Position numbers and translations under genes: made by a program
Notes under the pieces: generated by a model
What the model was told of the DNA's origin: nothing
Databases searched by the model: none
What the model saw: the letters and a program-made list of their open reading frames with translations, nothing else
Shown here: one piece after another, positions 1 through 16,618 of the stretch
How positions within the stretch are numbered: the stretch's first letter is position 1
Layout: each line of letters starts with the position of its first letter
NCBI GenBank assembly: GCA_902651635.1
Contig: CACRSC010000080.1
Location: 1 to 64,000 of the forward strand
Source of the DNA: Mastigamoeba balamuthi
Lineage: Eukaryota; Evosea; Mastigamoebida; Mastigamoebidae
Length of the DNA: 64,000 bases
Direction: 5' to 3'

Positions 1-112
1 TTGCTCTAAGTAGGGCTCGCAAGTTCATGTCCTGGTGAACATGAAACGCCATTTTGGTATCGCTTCAATGCCAGCACGCGGGGGATGGGAATCAAAACAG
101 CATTTTGAAGGA

Positions 113-3100
113 TCAAATCAGTAAGGCGGGGATGGCACCGACAGCGCTGTCCAGCGCATCCGTGCGCAGCGCGGGGTCGTCTGTGGCCAATGCCCCCGCT
201 GCCACGAGCAGACACGAGTGCATGTGCCTGGACACCGCCACCCCTGCTGCCCTCACGGCAGCAATGATCCTCTCATACTGCTCGGCGGACAGGAAGTACT
301 GCGGCGATGTCGTCACCTGCAGCAGGCACTCGCGCGCCTTGTCGAGGGCGTCGAGCGACTCGTCTATGTTGTCCGGCTTGCGCTTCTGCGTCGCAGCGAC
401 GTGCCCCATCGCCACAACAGCCTGCAGCGCGTCCCTGAACTGCGTAGTCGCCGTGCTCAGCGCGTCCCCCTCGTCTGCCACAGTCGCCACGTCCGTCCTG
501 CAGGAGAAGGCACGCGAATTGAGTTGCTCGCTCTAAATAAGTCGAGCAGGGGGGATAGAAAGAGAGGAAAACTCACTCGGCAGCAATCAAGCAGGGAATG
601 GCGTCCATGTGGAGCAGGCGGACGCCTCGCTCAATGGCAGCGCGCGTCTCGACCTTGGGCAGGTCGCCCGGGGACTTGTCGGCGCTGATGGACGCAGCGA
701 TCTCGCGGAAGAGGACGATGATGGCCTTGATCCGCGTGAGCCACTGGCGGTACTGCACGTGCTTGGCGAGCGCACGCCTCAGTGAGCTGCAGAGCACCGC
801 AAACTCCTTCGCCACCAGCGGCGCGGCCCTACACAGGCTCTCGGGGTCCTTCTGCGGGGCGACTTCCGCGAGCGCCTTGGACTGCTCCTTTACCGCGTCC
901 ACACTGACATCGACAAACTGCGAGACGGCCTGCGGGACCTTCTGCTCGCTGGCGCTGACCGACCGCAGCCCCGCGGCCATGTCCTCGACCGAGTCGGCAG
1001 CGCTGATGATGTCGCGGTACGTGCAGAGCCACAGCACCATGCGGCCGTATGCGCTGTCGAGCTCCGCGATCTTCTCCATGCCGCGCCTGCAGGCCTCGGA
1101 GTCCTGGGGCGCCACAAAGACCTCGACGGCCGCGCGGAGCATCAGCCGCAGCACGCTCAGCACGACGCCGGCCTCGCTGATGATCTGTGCGCCCAGGGCG
1201 GAGGGGAGGGTGCCCGCGGCGACGCGGATGCGCTGGACGAGGTCGATCGTGCGGCTGCGGACGAGCGCGATGTCGCCGATCTTGGCCTCGCGCGCGAGCA
1301 CAAAGAGGTCCGTGAGGCCCTTCATGAACGGCACGCGCACGTTGTCGATCATCTCGATCGACTGGTCCAGCGTCCTGTTCTGCCCGTGGATGGGGCGCAT
1401 GTTCTCTGCGCGCTGCTCGACGATCTCGATCAGCTCGTCGAGCGGCTGCGCGGGGGCGGCGACGGTGGGCAGCTGCTGCTCGTCGTTGGTGAGGTGGCGC
1501 ATGTACTGCAGCAGCAGGAACGCGATCTCGCCGCCGTGCGTCGTCTGCGCGTTGTAGATGCCGTCGACGCCAAAGTCGATGACGATGCGGTCGTCGTCGT
1601 ACTTGAGCTTGCGTATGTGCAGCAGGTCGTAGTCCTTGATAACGTCCTTCTTCTTGGGCAGCATCCGCGTGAACCTGTGGCAGCGCACCGCAATCACCTC
1701 GTCCGTCTTCTCCTTGCCCCCGGGCGCGCATGACGTCACGTGGAACAGCGTCGCGCCCAGCGTGCGGTTCTGCGACGCCACCTGCAGGTACAGGCCCTCG
1801 ACGTCGTAGTCGTCGATGAAGTTCTCCAGCCCCAGCTCTGCGTACTTGCCCGCCACCTTGGCCGCGATCACCTGCGTCCTCTTCTTGATGGGGAGGAACC
1901 CCTGGTAGTCACTGCGCCGCGCGACGTGTCAGGCAGGGCAGGGACAGGCAGGCAGAGCGGCCGGAGAGAGGGAGCGTACACGTCGTAGCGGGGCTTGCAG
2001 GGGCCGAACTCGATGCGGGCGTTGTAGGCGGCGAGCATGACAGCCTCGTCCTTGGAGCAGCTGAAGTACTCGCAGTTGCGGATGTAGTCGTGGACCTTGA
2101 GGAACATCTTGTGGCGCTCCTCGGGCCGCGAGCGCAGCAGCTGCCTGTTGAAGAAGTACAGCCGCTTCCTCAGCAGCAGCACCGACTCGTGCGAGACCTG
2201 CTCGAGCAGCGGCCGCGTGATGTCGAGCCACGAGGCGCCCGCCGTCGCGTCGACGCGCAGCAGCCCGTACTCCTCGGGGTCCTCGATCGTCAGCAGCGCG
2301 CACGTGTCCTTGATGACGTTGCGCGCCGGGCTCGTGTCGTCGCTCAGCGCGCTGAAGACGCGCCCGTGGAACTCGATGCGCTGCATGCGCGACGTGTTCT
2401 TGACAAACGGCGAGACGCGCGAGGGGTCGACGCGGTGGTGCATGGCGGCCATGAGGCCCTCGACCTCCTCGAGCAGCGGGGGCTTCTCCGGCGGGAACAG
2501 CCACACGAGGCACGAGCCCGCGTCGTCGACGGCCTTGAGCGTCCCGAGGTAGAGCTGCGGGTCCACGGCGCCGTCCTTGACCATCTCCACAAAGTGCTTC
2601 AGGTGCATCAGCACCCGCCCCGTCCGGAACACCAGCTCCTTGTACTTGTCGCTGTCCCCCTCGTAGTTCTGCGCCCGCCGTCAGTCCCACCCATCGCCTC
2701 TCGCTGCTTTGCAGGCATTTGCCGTGTATGGCGCAGCGCGTCTGTGTGTTTCAAATTCCGTCGCGGGGTGGGAAAAAACGCGCAAAAATGACAGCGCACA
2801 ACAAATGCAACAAAACGAGAAAAGTGTTGATATCAAAAGTGAACTATACCTGCACGGCGCTCACGAGCAGCGACGAGATGCGCGCGATGCGCGTGGCCGC
2901 CTTGGAGACGTCCCTGCGTGGGACCGTCGCCATCTCGGGTATGCGCAGCCGCAGGTCGTTGAGCACCGTCACGAGCTGCTCGCTGGCGTTGGGCGACATG
3001 CCGCCGAGCCGCGGGCTCATCGACGGCGGCAGCGCGGGCGAGACGGGCAGCGGCATCGAGAGCACGGGCATGTGCACGGCCGTGAACGCCAGCACGCGCT

Positions 3101-4533
3101 GGGGCGACGGCGAGCGCGGGGGGTTCCGGGGCGACGACGCGGTGACCGTGTTCCTCGGCGAGCCGTTGCCGCTCAGCGGCGCCGGCGACTGCGAGTGCTC
3201 GACCGTCACGTGCATGACCGCGACCTGCTCGACCTGCATCGCCAGCTGCGACAGCGCGTCGACCGTCTTCGCATGGGGGGGGCGTGGGCGCGCGAAAAGA
3301 CGTCAGCACGCGTCAGCCGTGGAAGTGTGGGGTGGGAAAGGCGAGGGAATAGGAAGAGAGGGGGAAGGGAACAACGAGCAGCAGCGAGGAGGTGTGGGAG
3401 GTGGGGGGAGAGAGAGAGATCTCTCCTCGCTGCTCGCTGCTGCTGCTGGTACTGTTGTGCGCTGCGGGGAGATAAAAATGGCGCAGGGGGGAGCGCACCT
3501 CGGCCTCGGCCTCGCCGAGCTCCGCGCCGCTCGTGGGCGCCAAGCGGAACAGAACGCTGTCAGGGCTCGCGGCGCCTGTACGCGATCCAACCGTCGCGGG
3601 GGAGGGGGCCGCATGTGAGAAGGGGAAACAGGCGAGAACACAGCGTGAGTCGATGGTGACTGGGCTCCCTTGCCCCCCACCCCCGCCCACCCGAAAAAGT
3701 GCCACCCCACGTGTGCCAGGACAGTGTCGGGCGATCCGTCAGCAGAGGAGGAGCGCGCCGACCACCCCCTCCTTCACCCCCCGCGCCATGTGCGCCCACC
3801 CGCCGCCCCCCCGCAGGCCGTGCGCGCACGTTTGCCGAGCTGGAACCCAAAGGTGCGCGGGCCCCACAGTGTGCAGGCCATGAAAATGTACGCGTGCTTG
3901 CAGGCGCCGGCGCCCTTGGGCTCCAGCGCCGCGCGCGCGGCGGCCACCTCGCCGGCGAGCTGCGCGGCGGCCGCGCACCCGCGCCACTCGAGCGGCAGCA
4001 GCCCCTCGAGCTCCGCCTCCTGCCCGCGCGCCACTGCCTCGTGCGCCGCCAGGAACACCGCCTCGTCCCTCTTGATCTGCTTGAGCTTGCACTCCCTCAC
4101 CACACGGCTGGCCTGCACCGCACACGCCCCGTGAGAGCCCGCGCACGGGAGGGGGGGAGGGAGAGGGAGGGTCTTCGTGGGGTGGGGGAGGGGGGGCGGA
4201 CGATGAGGAAAGGCTCGTCGATGTCGTCGCCCTCGAGGTAGTCGTCGTAGATGGACCAGCGGCGGGCGTGCAGGACAGAGCCGTCGGCGACGCCCTGCTT
4301 CTCGAGCGGCACGTCGGGCAGCAGCCACCCTGCCACCGCGCGTGAGACGGTCTCGCGACTTCGGGCGACACGTGGCTGCCGGAGGCGGCGGGGGGGCCCG
4401 TACCGGGGGCGCCCTGGAGGCGCACGGCGTGGCCAGCGAGCGTGTCGATCTTGAGCTCATCGAGCGAGCGCGCGAGGTCGACGTCGAGGCCCTGGCTCGC
4501 CGTCGCGTACTGCACAAGAAGCTTCGCAGCCAT
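113..4533 (-). CDS. Talin-head-like FERM-domain protein with helical tail
   Basis: Predicted membrane-to-actin linker. It is spread over about eight exons; introns supported by frame continuity are 498..576, 1912..1979 and 2669..2849. The N-terminus (4533 to about 4205) reads like talin F0 (GWLLPDVPLEKQG, then DEPFLI). A Ser/Pro-rich insert lies near 2850..3230. An F2-like helical lobe follows (KMFLKVHDYIRNCEYF), then an F3/PTB-like lobe (LLHIRKLKYDDDRIVIDFG, IYNAQTTHGGE) that resembles the talin F3 strand pattern. The last 350 or so residues are alpha-helical and end at 113. By my exon estimate the protein is about 1,100 residues, far shorter than talin (about 2,500), and I see no I/LWEQ actin-binding module. 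The FERM assignment is firm; calling it a talin relative rather than another FERM protein is inference. Exons between 3270 and 4200 are uncertain. Confidence 0.72.
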
Positions 4534-4942
4534 CGGCCCGCGATTGGGAATGTTCAGGGGGCCCCTTCACGTGTAGCGCCCCCCGTGTAGCGCGTTTCTG
4601 CGTGGGTGCTCTGTAAGTTTAGTTTTCCTGCTGAGAGGTTTTGGGTGTGGCGATTACACTCATCACTCGGGATACTGGATAATTCCGGAAGATTTCGCTT
4701 TTGTGCATTCTGCATTTCCTTGATATTTCCTGTTCAGCAAGTTCCTCTCGCGCCGACGTGGCTTGTTCATTTGCTTGGGGGCACGCGCCATCGCCTTGGA
4801 TTTGTGCGATTACGGGTGCGCGATCTTCCGAGAAATATCTCCAACGCCCAACACCGACAATACCCTTTTCAGGCAAGAGAGTGCAAAAAAACGCACGCAA
4901 GCCAGTAAAGAAACAAAAAAGATCCCACTTGATCAAGGACTA
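4534..4942. other. Intergenic, between two minus-strand genes
   Basis: Upstream region of the FERM gene and 3' flank of the RhoGEF. It is less GC-rich than the genes around it. I see no convincing gene, repeat or RNA. Confidence 0.6.
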
Positions 4943-7900
4943 TCAACGTGGGGTGAGCGTCATGGCGCCGATCATGCGCAGCGACTCCTGCACCTCGTGC
5001 AGGATCGACACCACGTGCGCGAGGTCCTGCGCGTCCTTGTGCCTCTTGGACGTGTACTGCATCATTTCGCGGCAGCTTAGGTAGTACTCGGGAACACGCC
5101 GTAGAACACGGTCCGTCACCTTCCTCAACGTCAAGTTCGTGTTCCTCTCGAGCTCCTGCGGGCGACAGCCGCGAGCGCAGTCAGGGCGAGAGAGAGAGAC
5201 GATGAGGATGGCGAGGTGTCGTGCCTTGACCATCGCGCTGAAGGGACCGTCGATCGCGGCCTCGGCGTCGAGGCTGTTCTGGTACATCGTGACATTGGCG
5301 ACGAACGAGTTGTAGTTGGCGAGCTGGCTGGCGGTCTCCTCGAATATGTCGGCGAACGAGTCGACTTTGCCCCACTCCTCCCTGCGCTGCTCCAGCTTGT
5401 CGTGTAGGCTGCGAGCCCATGCACTTAAGTGAATAACAAGTGGGGAAAAGGAGGAGAACGTGCTTCTGGTGCAGGGTGATGATGAGCTCGAAGAACGAGC
5501 AGATCTCGACGAGGTGCTGCAGAAGTGACGCGGGCGTGTTCTCGTACGTGCGCAGGGGCACGAGGAAGCTCGACAGCGAGACCTTTAGGTACTCGACGTA
5601 CTCGGCCTCGGACTCGATCACCGAGTTGAGCACGCCGGCCCTCTTCTTCTCGTTCTCCTCCTCCTGGATCTTCTGCGCCCTTCTGCTGGCGTCGAAGTCG
5701 TTGGTGATGTCGTAGTCGCTCGAGAAAGCGCTCTGGATCATCGAGTCGCGGGCCCTGTTGACGGCCGCGTCGATGCACTCGATCGAGCTCTGCTCCAGCT
5801 GGCAAACGAGGGCGCCACCTCCGAGGCTCAGCAGCTTGACCACGCCCTCGCTCTCCCTCTGCACGGCGAGCGTCTGCAGCTTCAGTGTCTGGTCGTACCC
5901 GTAGAGGCCCCGCTTCTGCTCGCTCTTGGTGACAATGAGAATGTCGTTGAACAGCCAGAGCTTTCGCCTCTTCTTGTTCACGCTGGCGTCGTACACGTCG
6001 ATGAACACGCGGCTACCACAGCCGCTGAGGTCGCCCTCGAAGTCCTTAAACTTCTTCTGTATCTCCATGAGCTGCATTGTGTTGTCGAGCTTGCGCTTGT
6101 GGTCGTTGATGTAGTCCGCTAGCTCCCTGATGAACTCCAAAGCGGACAGGAGGTCCGGGCGGTCGGGGTGGTCCTCTGGCGTTGCCTTGCTGAACTCGGT
6201 GAGCAGCAACACGTCTGCCCGACGCGCGGTGAGAACACGGGGTTTGTTTGCGTGTGGTACGGACATCTGGGAATCCTCTGAACAGGGACAACAAGGAAGG
6301 ACTCGAGTGACAGACCATCTGCAACTTCCGAGTAGTCGAGCGTCTGCCGATTGCACAATAAGCTAGGGGGTAATACGGGCAAAGTTGCTGACGATACCTC
6401 AAAGTGGTGCTTCATCTCCCCGCCTGTCTGGCGGCACTTCCTGAGGGCCTCGGATGCGTTCTCGTAGTTATTCACGTAGTGCTTATAGAACTTGATGAAC
6501 TCGGCCTGATGTTGTCATGAGTATCACTCGAGAACGGCTCACTGAGTACGGGCGCACGTCTTTCAGGAATATGTCGGAGACTGTCGAGTTTGACGTCCAC
6601 TCAGATAGCCTCTGCTGGAGCTTGGCGTGAAACTTCACGTGGCAGTTGCGTATGATCTCCACGTTGGAGAAAATCGCGGACAGCTCCGATTTGCCGACTA
6701 TCGTCTTGAGCGGCTTCATGTACCTCTGTGGAGGTGGGAGGGGGGTTTCCCATGTGAGCCACCGGTGGGTGCGACTTCGCAAATGTGCTGAACCTCTACA
6801 ATGATGTTGAGATGCCCGAGGTACGAGGCCTCCGTGTCGAGTATCTCCTTGGCGACCTGAGCTCTCTTCTTCGCGTTCTTGTCCACGGCGGCTCCGGGCA
6901 GCGGTGGCGGCCCGATGTCTACGGCTGTTGTTGCTGGCGGTGGCGGGATCGGCGGTGGCCCTATGTCGACGCCCGGTGGCGGCACTGGCGGGGGCGGGGG
7001 CTCGGGGTCGGACTGCCCGACAGCCCCGGGCGGGAGGGGCGGCAGCGGCGGGTCCTCCATCGCACACGACAGGCTGTCCGGGCTGCCCGGCGACGAGGTC
7101 GACAAGCTCGTGCCGTCGGACCCAAACGGCATGGGCATCGTCGTCGCGGCCGAGCGCAGGAGCGAGCTGCAAGGGGGCGGTATCGTGGTGGGCGTGTTCT
7201 TGCGCTGCCTGAAGCTCAGGTTGCCGCCAGCGCCGGCCGGCGTGGGCCTGAAGACGCCGCGCGGGGCGCTCGACGAGTACCGCGCCTGCGACGGGCTGTC
7301 GAGCATCCCCAGCGGCACCGGCGCCGCCTCGGACGACGTGGACATCCTGCGGTCGAACGGCGGGTGGTCCACCGGCGACCACGTGTGGCTGAGGTGGCTG
7401 AGCAGCGCAGACCCCATGTTCATCGTCCGCGGCGACACGGGCGCGTCCGCGGGCGGCGCTCCGGGCGGCGGAGGGATCCAGTTGGGGTCCGCAGCCTGCT
7501 GCGGGGGCGGGGCGACGGGGACGTGCGGCTCGGCCGACGCCGCGCGCGCCAGCAGCGCCGCAGGAGGCGGCGCAGACCCCGTCCCGGACCTCACCAGCCG
7601 CGTGGGCCCGTACATCTCCTCCTCCTCGTCGACCGGCGGCGGGGGCGGGGGCAGGGGCGGCTGGTCTCTGCGGCCCATCGGCGAGGGCAGGGGCGAGCGC
7701 GGGCTGGCCGACAGCGACGAGGGCGGCGGGATGTCGAGCGCCTGGAGCGACTCGCTCATGGACGCGGACGAGAGGTTCGGCGACGACTTGGACGGCATGA
7801 CGGGCGTCTGGGCGCAGCGGGGCGGGCTGGGCGTCGGCGCCAGCGGGTGCGCAGGCACGTCTCGCGACCGCGGGATCGAGCACGACTTGGACTGCGCGTG

Positions 7901-8248
7901 CGAGGGGCCCTGGACTGGCGGCGACCCCGAGGCGCTCGGCGACGACGACGACGACGACGCCACCACCGCCGGCGGCAGCCCGGGGGCGCGGAACGGGGGC
8001 GGCCGAGAGCCGCACGGCGAGGCGGTTGCTGTTCCAGTACTGCGGTCAGGCACAGCAACAGGCACGCCGCAAGCGGTCGATGCACGACGCTGCGTGTCGG
8101 GCTGGGCGACGGGCGGCGTCCCAGGAGCGGGCGCGTGGCCTGGAGGAGGCCGGGCCTTGGGAGGCAGCGGTGGAGTCTTGGGCAACGGACTGTCCGAAGG
8201 CAGTTGAGGGGTGGAAAAACGACGCTGCGGAGAAAAGCGCGAGGCCAT
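4943..8248 (-). CDS. Proline-rich RhoGEF with DH-PH-DH architecture
   Basis: Predicted guanine nucleotide exchange factor for Rho/Rac GTPases. About 450 N-terminal residues are Pro/Ser-rich (runs such as PPLPPLPPG), suitable for SH3 or WW binding. A first DH domain starts near 6860 (KEILDTEASYLGHLN), continues through KPLKTIVGKSELSAIFSN and LSLESFLVVPVQRIPRC, and ends near 6060. A PH domain follows (RKLWLFNDILIVTKSEQKRG, about 6060..5750). A second DH-like domain then begins at GVLNSVIESEAEYVEYLKVS (about 5650) and ends with VLRRVPEYYLSCREMMQYT (about 5050), which matches the conserved last DH helix with its RVP..Y..L.REM..YT pattern. No PH follows the second DH. There are at least seven introns, and one candidate donor (rc of about 5235) may be GC. 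The start at 8248 is the first Met of the open N-terminal exon. Confidence 0.83.
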
Positions 8249-8489
8249 ACCGGTCTGGCGCCTGGTGGGGTTCCATCTAGATGCTTGCGGGGCCCTGCAG
8301 CACGGGTTGCACGGTTGCAGGGGTGTGGGGACTCGAATTCCCTTGTGACCCCCGCGGGGCGGAAATACACGGGTAACCTAAGCGCAAGTAGTGAGTATCT
8401 TCATCTTCGATATCTTCTGGCTCCTTCTCCCGCCATTCGCGATATTTGCAGAACACGCAAGACGCTACCCGACGGCACATCGCCCAAAT
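8249..8489. promoter_or_regulatory. Divergent promoter region, RhoGEF / TBCD
   Basis: The 241 bases between the start codons of two divergently transcribed genes must hold both promoters. I recognise no TATA box or other named element. Confidence 0.45.
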
Positions 8490-12422
<3,933 letters not shown>

Positions 12423-13410
12423 TAATTGACTCTGAGCGGCAAAGCTGAGCAGAATTGAATACAGGAGGTGAGCTGACCTCAGCTGTCTCGCGAGAGACGA
12501 TTTTTATGCCACAAGCAAACAGAAACAGTGGCTGTCTCAGAGGTCTTGCGCGGGTGGGACGCGTGGAACTGATCCCCGTGAGCGAAGGCCGTGCGTGCAG
12601 CCGGATAAGCCTCCCACGGGAATACGACGATACTGCGCTCTTGGCGCTCCGCCAGTGTCACAAGGGCGCCAACACGGCTTGAATAAGTCAGCTCTGCAGT
12701 CGAGCAGATTGCTGGTGCTGCTGTTTCGCTAGCCGGCACTTGGAACACCCTCAGCTTGTTACGGATGCTTCTGCCAGGGAGCTCTCGACCATTCCGTGAC
12801 CCGATTGCAGATGACTATGTTGTCTGCGACGGAAGGCGACCGGGGCCCCATTGACGAGCTCCTTGATTGTAGGGAGCAGTCGACAGCACATCATGTGGCA
12901 AAACCAGGAGTGGTCGCTGTCTCTGTGTCCCCCATCAGTAGCAATGTGCTACATAGCTCAGGGAGTAGTTATCGGAATACTGTTGTGAGCTTTATGACAG
13001 GAAGGCATTGTGGGCCCAGAGGCAAACTACTATTGAATGGGTTTCTGTGAGAACAGGTTCATCGAGCAGATAGCCCTGCGAACAGATAAGGTCTCCACTC
13101 CAAGACAAAGTGTTTCTGTCCTCTCACAATTGTGAATTTAAAATCAGGTCTACTGAGATCCGAGTTCCTCTGTATACAACCCACTCAATACTCTGCTGTT
13201 GCTACTTTCGTGGGCTCCACAATAGGTTTGCCCGGGGAATTCATGAACGTCCATCTCGTGTACATCGTGAAACTTGGTTCCAATTTCTGTTTCTCCTGTA
13301 ACAACCCAAATCTGGAGATCACCCGATCTCTGTGGTGCAGATATTTGTATCTCCTGTCACATCACAGAGACAACCTCGCGGCGACCAGCACTGCGGCGCG
13401 GGGGCGGCGC
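12423..13410. other. Intergenic, no gene recognised
   Basis: Nearly 1 kb between TBCD and the next plus-strand gene. Open frames here are short, lack family resemblance and look random. Confidence 0.55.
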
Positions 13411-15043
13411 ATGTCGCAGTTTGATGTGAGAGGCCCAACCCCCCCTCTTCCCAGCCGGTTGTTGAGCTCTCAGCGCTCACCGTCCCCCCAGGCGCTGGCG
13501 GTGGACGCGGCGGACTGCTGGCAGCCGAGCACGCGTGCGCGGGCGTGGCCCGAGTGCTACGCGGCCGCCACCCTGGTGAGCTCCGCGACGCCTCTGCAGC
13601 GCGTCCGCGTCGCCGTCGGCGATTCTCTCGACGTGGGCGAGGGCTGCCCGTCGGTGGTGTACAACGTGCGCTGCGGGGTGCCCCCGTCGGCCTCGTCTCG
13701 CGTCCTCGAGCTCGTCCTCTTCTCGAGCGACTGCTCGCTCTACAGCGTCTGCGTGCACCCCAGAGAGGTCCTCTCTGTGCGGCCCGTGCAGGCGCCGCCC
13801 GCCTTCCGCCACTGGCTGGCCTCCCACAGCCGCGTCCCGTACACGCGCTCCACAGGGCCCGCGGCAGGCACTGACGTCTGCAACGCGCGGGCACAGCGCG
13901 GAGCTGCTGAGGTGGGGGTCGCTCGAGGAGGCGCAGAAGGCGCAGCTCAGGCTGCACTGGGTCGCCGTCTACCTGAGCAGCCTGCGGGGGCTGCCGATGC
14001 CCGCAGCGACCGCAGAGGCGCGCAGGGCGTCGCTCGAGGCCATGGCGCCCCACGACGCTGTCGTCCCCGACCCCTTCGCCTTCAATGCCGCCACTGCCGC
14101 TGCGCCCCCCGGGCCCGCAGACGCCAGAGCGGGGGTTCCTGCCCCCGTGCAGCAGAAGCAGCAGCGCGAGGCCCCTGCTGCGGCGAGCGCCAATGCCGAT
14201 ATGGCGCCCCCTGCGCCCGCGCAGCACAAGGCGGCGGTAGCAGCGGCAGCGGCAGCTTCGAGGGCAGGTGGCGGAGTTGTGCCCCCTGCCCCTGCGACTG
14301 CAGCGGCGCCCCAGTGCAAGGTGGCAGCGGCGGCCGTGGACACTGAGATGGCGCCCCCTGCGCACTCTGCACCCGCGCAGAAGCCCATGGCAGCGGCAGC
14401 GGCGGTCGTGGACACTGAGATGGCGCCCCCTGAGCGGCTGCCGCCGCGCGAGAACGCGCAGGCGCCATGGATCGCTCAGCGCGAGCACGCGCAGAAGCCA
14501 TTGGTACCGCAGAGCTCGAGCCCGCCTGCTGCTGCGGCGGCGGCGCCTGCGCAGGACGACAGAAGCCCTGCGCCGATGGACAGCGCAGAGGAGCACGAGA
14601 AGGCGGTGGAGGTGCTGAGGAGGCGGTTCCCGGTGAGCTCGCGCGCGCACGATGTGCTGGCGCGGGCTGCCAGCAAGAGCGCGGATCCCCCCGCGGAGAG
14701 CATGCGCGGGCTGGCGACGCTCGCGAGCATCCCGCTGTCGCAGGCCGAGAGCTGGTTCGCGTCGTACCGCAGGGTGCGCGCGCAGCTGCGCCTGGCGGAC
14801 CCGCAGGCCCTCGCCGCGGACATGCGGCGGAGGCTGGCGGACAAGCTCGCGGAGATCAGGGGGACGTGCAAGGAGATCGCGAGGGCGCGCGAGATGGAGA
14901 TGGCCGTGGTGCAGCAGAATAAGGTGCTCGCGGCGACCCAGGCGAGGCACACGCGAGCCCTCAGGGACTTGGAAATCGCCAGGGCGCAGAACGAGGAGGC
15001 CCAGAGGCGGCTGGACGAGGCCCAGTGCAGGCAGTACTCGTAG
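13411..15043 (+). CDS. Unknown protein with Ala/Pro-rich middle and C-terminal coiled coil
   Basis: I do not recognise this protein. Three exons join in frame: the first encodes only MSQFD, intron 13426..13491 has ends GTGAGA and CCCCAG, and intron 13839..13896 restores the frame from HSRVP to AELLRWGSLEEAQ. The N-terminal 150 residues look globular (CYAAATLVSSATPLQRVRVA, SRVLELVLFSSDCSLYSVCV). A low-complexity Ala/Pro/Gln stretch follows, containing imperfect repeats of the type TEMAPPA with Ala runs. The last 130 residues are helical and highly charged (LADKLAEIRGTCKEIARARE, RALRDLEIARAQNEEAQRRL), very likely a coiled coil. It could be a nuclear or scaffold protein, but nothing in the sequence decides this. 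Confidence 0.68.
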
Positions 15044-15712
15044 AGCAACCCTCCAGGCAAGTGATTATTGCAAAAGCGAATGCGACTCGGATTTGCACTG
15101 AGACCAACGCCAACTATTGTGCTCGGTTCAACCGCCCCACTATCAAGCTTCAGTGTGTGCCTTCTGTCTGGCATTGGCTGCCGAGCACTGAATTAGGAGA
15201 GTAATAACACCGAGCGGTGTAGAGTTTCAAGCCGATTGTGGAGAAGTGTCTTCGCCCCGGCGGGCGAATTCAAGGGTAGCTTTATCGCAAATGTCCCCCT
15301 GCATCCTTTGCATTTCGTCCATGAGCCCAACAGGGGCAAATGGGTAATCTGGTGAAGACAAGACAATTCCTCTTGTCATAAGTGGCGATGCTGTGGCCAC
15401 CGAGGTCTCCGCGATTCCGAAAATAGACGAATGTGCTTCTCCGCGAGTTCAGCAATTCATGCACCCACCCCACCGGCCGCTACATGGCTGTGCCTTCTGC
15501 ATGGGGGCGAGCACTGGCGGCCCACTGCGGCAAATGCCCCTCCACCTGGGTGAACAGGCCTCCTCAACTGTCAATTCACTCCCGCACCTCCAAATATAAA
15601 GGAAAAAGCCCCAGCAAGGATCAAGCTCTTTTTACGAGTCTGAGTGCGCGTGCGAGACTCCCGTGCCCATCTGCAGTCTGGCGCGCGCGATCGCGCTGGA
15701 AAAGCGCATCGC
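15044..15712. promoter_or_regulatory. Intergenic with possible TATA box for family X gene 1
   Basis: No gene seen. A TATA-like stretch, AAATATAAAGG, lies near 15592..15602, about 110 bases before the ATG of the next gene. This is the only candidate core promoter element I would point to; it is unproven. Confidence 0.35.
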
Positions 15713-16618
15713 ATGGCTGAGCCACAGGGGGTGCAGGACCTCGTCATAACGACGTCGGCCGCCAAAGTCTACAAAGGAGTCCCGTTTCAGGTTGGCGGCC
15801 GTACCACCTCTCGACCTCCCCGCCAGAGGCCTTCCTGTGCCTGAGCCCTGCGTTGGCCTGGCGCACCCCCGCCAGTGTCTCCGCTTTGTCGGCTGGTAGG
15901 AATGTAGTGCAGAGGCCAGCGGAGGGCATATTAGCCGACTAATACTTAAACACCGCGGGCTACAGATAACCTGTACGGCGCGCGTCGGGTGGATGACGGC
16001 GAACGGAGTGCAGCCGCCGCAAATCAAGGACGCCGGGACGCGCGCGTCTTTTGTTCTGGAGGACCGGGAGGATGATAGGGGCTGTGCGTCTGCCCCGCCT
16101 TTTTATTCTGCTACACTCGTTTTGACGCACTTTATCTGCAGTTTTGCGACCGTGCGGGAAGTGCTGCTTGTCCAAGGGGCTTCCGCTCATCCAGATCAGT
16201 GGGGAGATGGGGGAGGTGCCAGCTGCCGCTCCGGGAACCCGCACGTTCATGTTCTACCGCTGCACGCCGTTCGTCTCGAGCTTCTATCACAATATTCTCC
16301 CCGCGCACCCGCGCCAAGGCGGGAGGACAGTCTCACACCCTCTGCCGGCGTCCCACCCCCTCCAGGCACTGCAACTCGTCGAGGCTACATCTCGGGGGCA
16401 GAGTGAAAGTCGTTCTCGACGTGCGAGGGCCGGCAGGGGAGGTCGTCGCAACGGCCATGTCTCCTCCGCTTGTAATGCACTCCAAGCCCGGGCGAAAGAA
16501 CCCGGCCAAGGGCAAGGGAGACACGGTGGCGGACGTCGACGCGGGCAATCCGCAGAAGAAGCGCAAGACCCTGCAGCAGGCAGACGCCCTCACGCGCGAC
16601 GGCGCAGAGAGCCTCTGA
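15713..16618 (+). CDS. Family X protein, copy 1 (Cys-rich, SRLHLGGR motif)
   Basis: First of three related genes in this window; function unknown. Exon 1 (15713..15790) encodes MAEPQGVQDLVITTSAAKVY through Phe-Gln. Intron 15791..15965 ends CTACAG. Exon 2 encodes ARVGWMTANGVQPPQIKDAG, matching WMSANGIERESIRSAG in copy 2 and WMRDNSLDDDSIRAA in copy 3. The next exon begins LRPCGKCC and contains TFMFYRCTPFVSSFY; the last carries HCNSSRLHLGGRVKVVLDV and SPPLVMHSKPGRKN, followed by a basic Lys-rich tail. The conserved C-x2-C plus a later Cys and the alternating hydrophobic strands suggest a metal-stabilised beta domain, possibly DNA-binding given the basic tail. That reading is inference. Phases agree at the two introns I could place. 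A TATA-like stretch lies upstream near 15592. Confidence 0.6.

Noticed and set aside
8300-8345. A T-arm-like stretch on the minus strand (GGGAATTCGAGTCCCC) suggesting a tRNA
   Set aside because: No matching acceptor, D-arm or anticodon arm can be drawn upstream, and the T-stem has mismatches.
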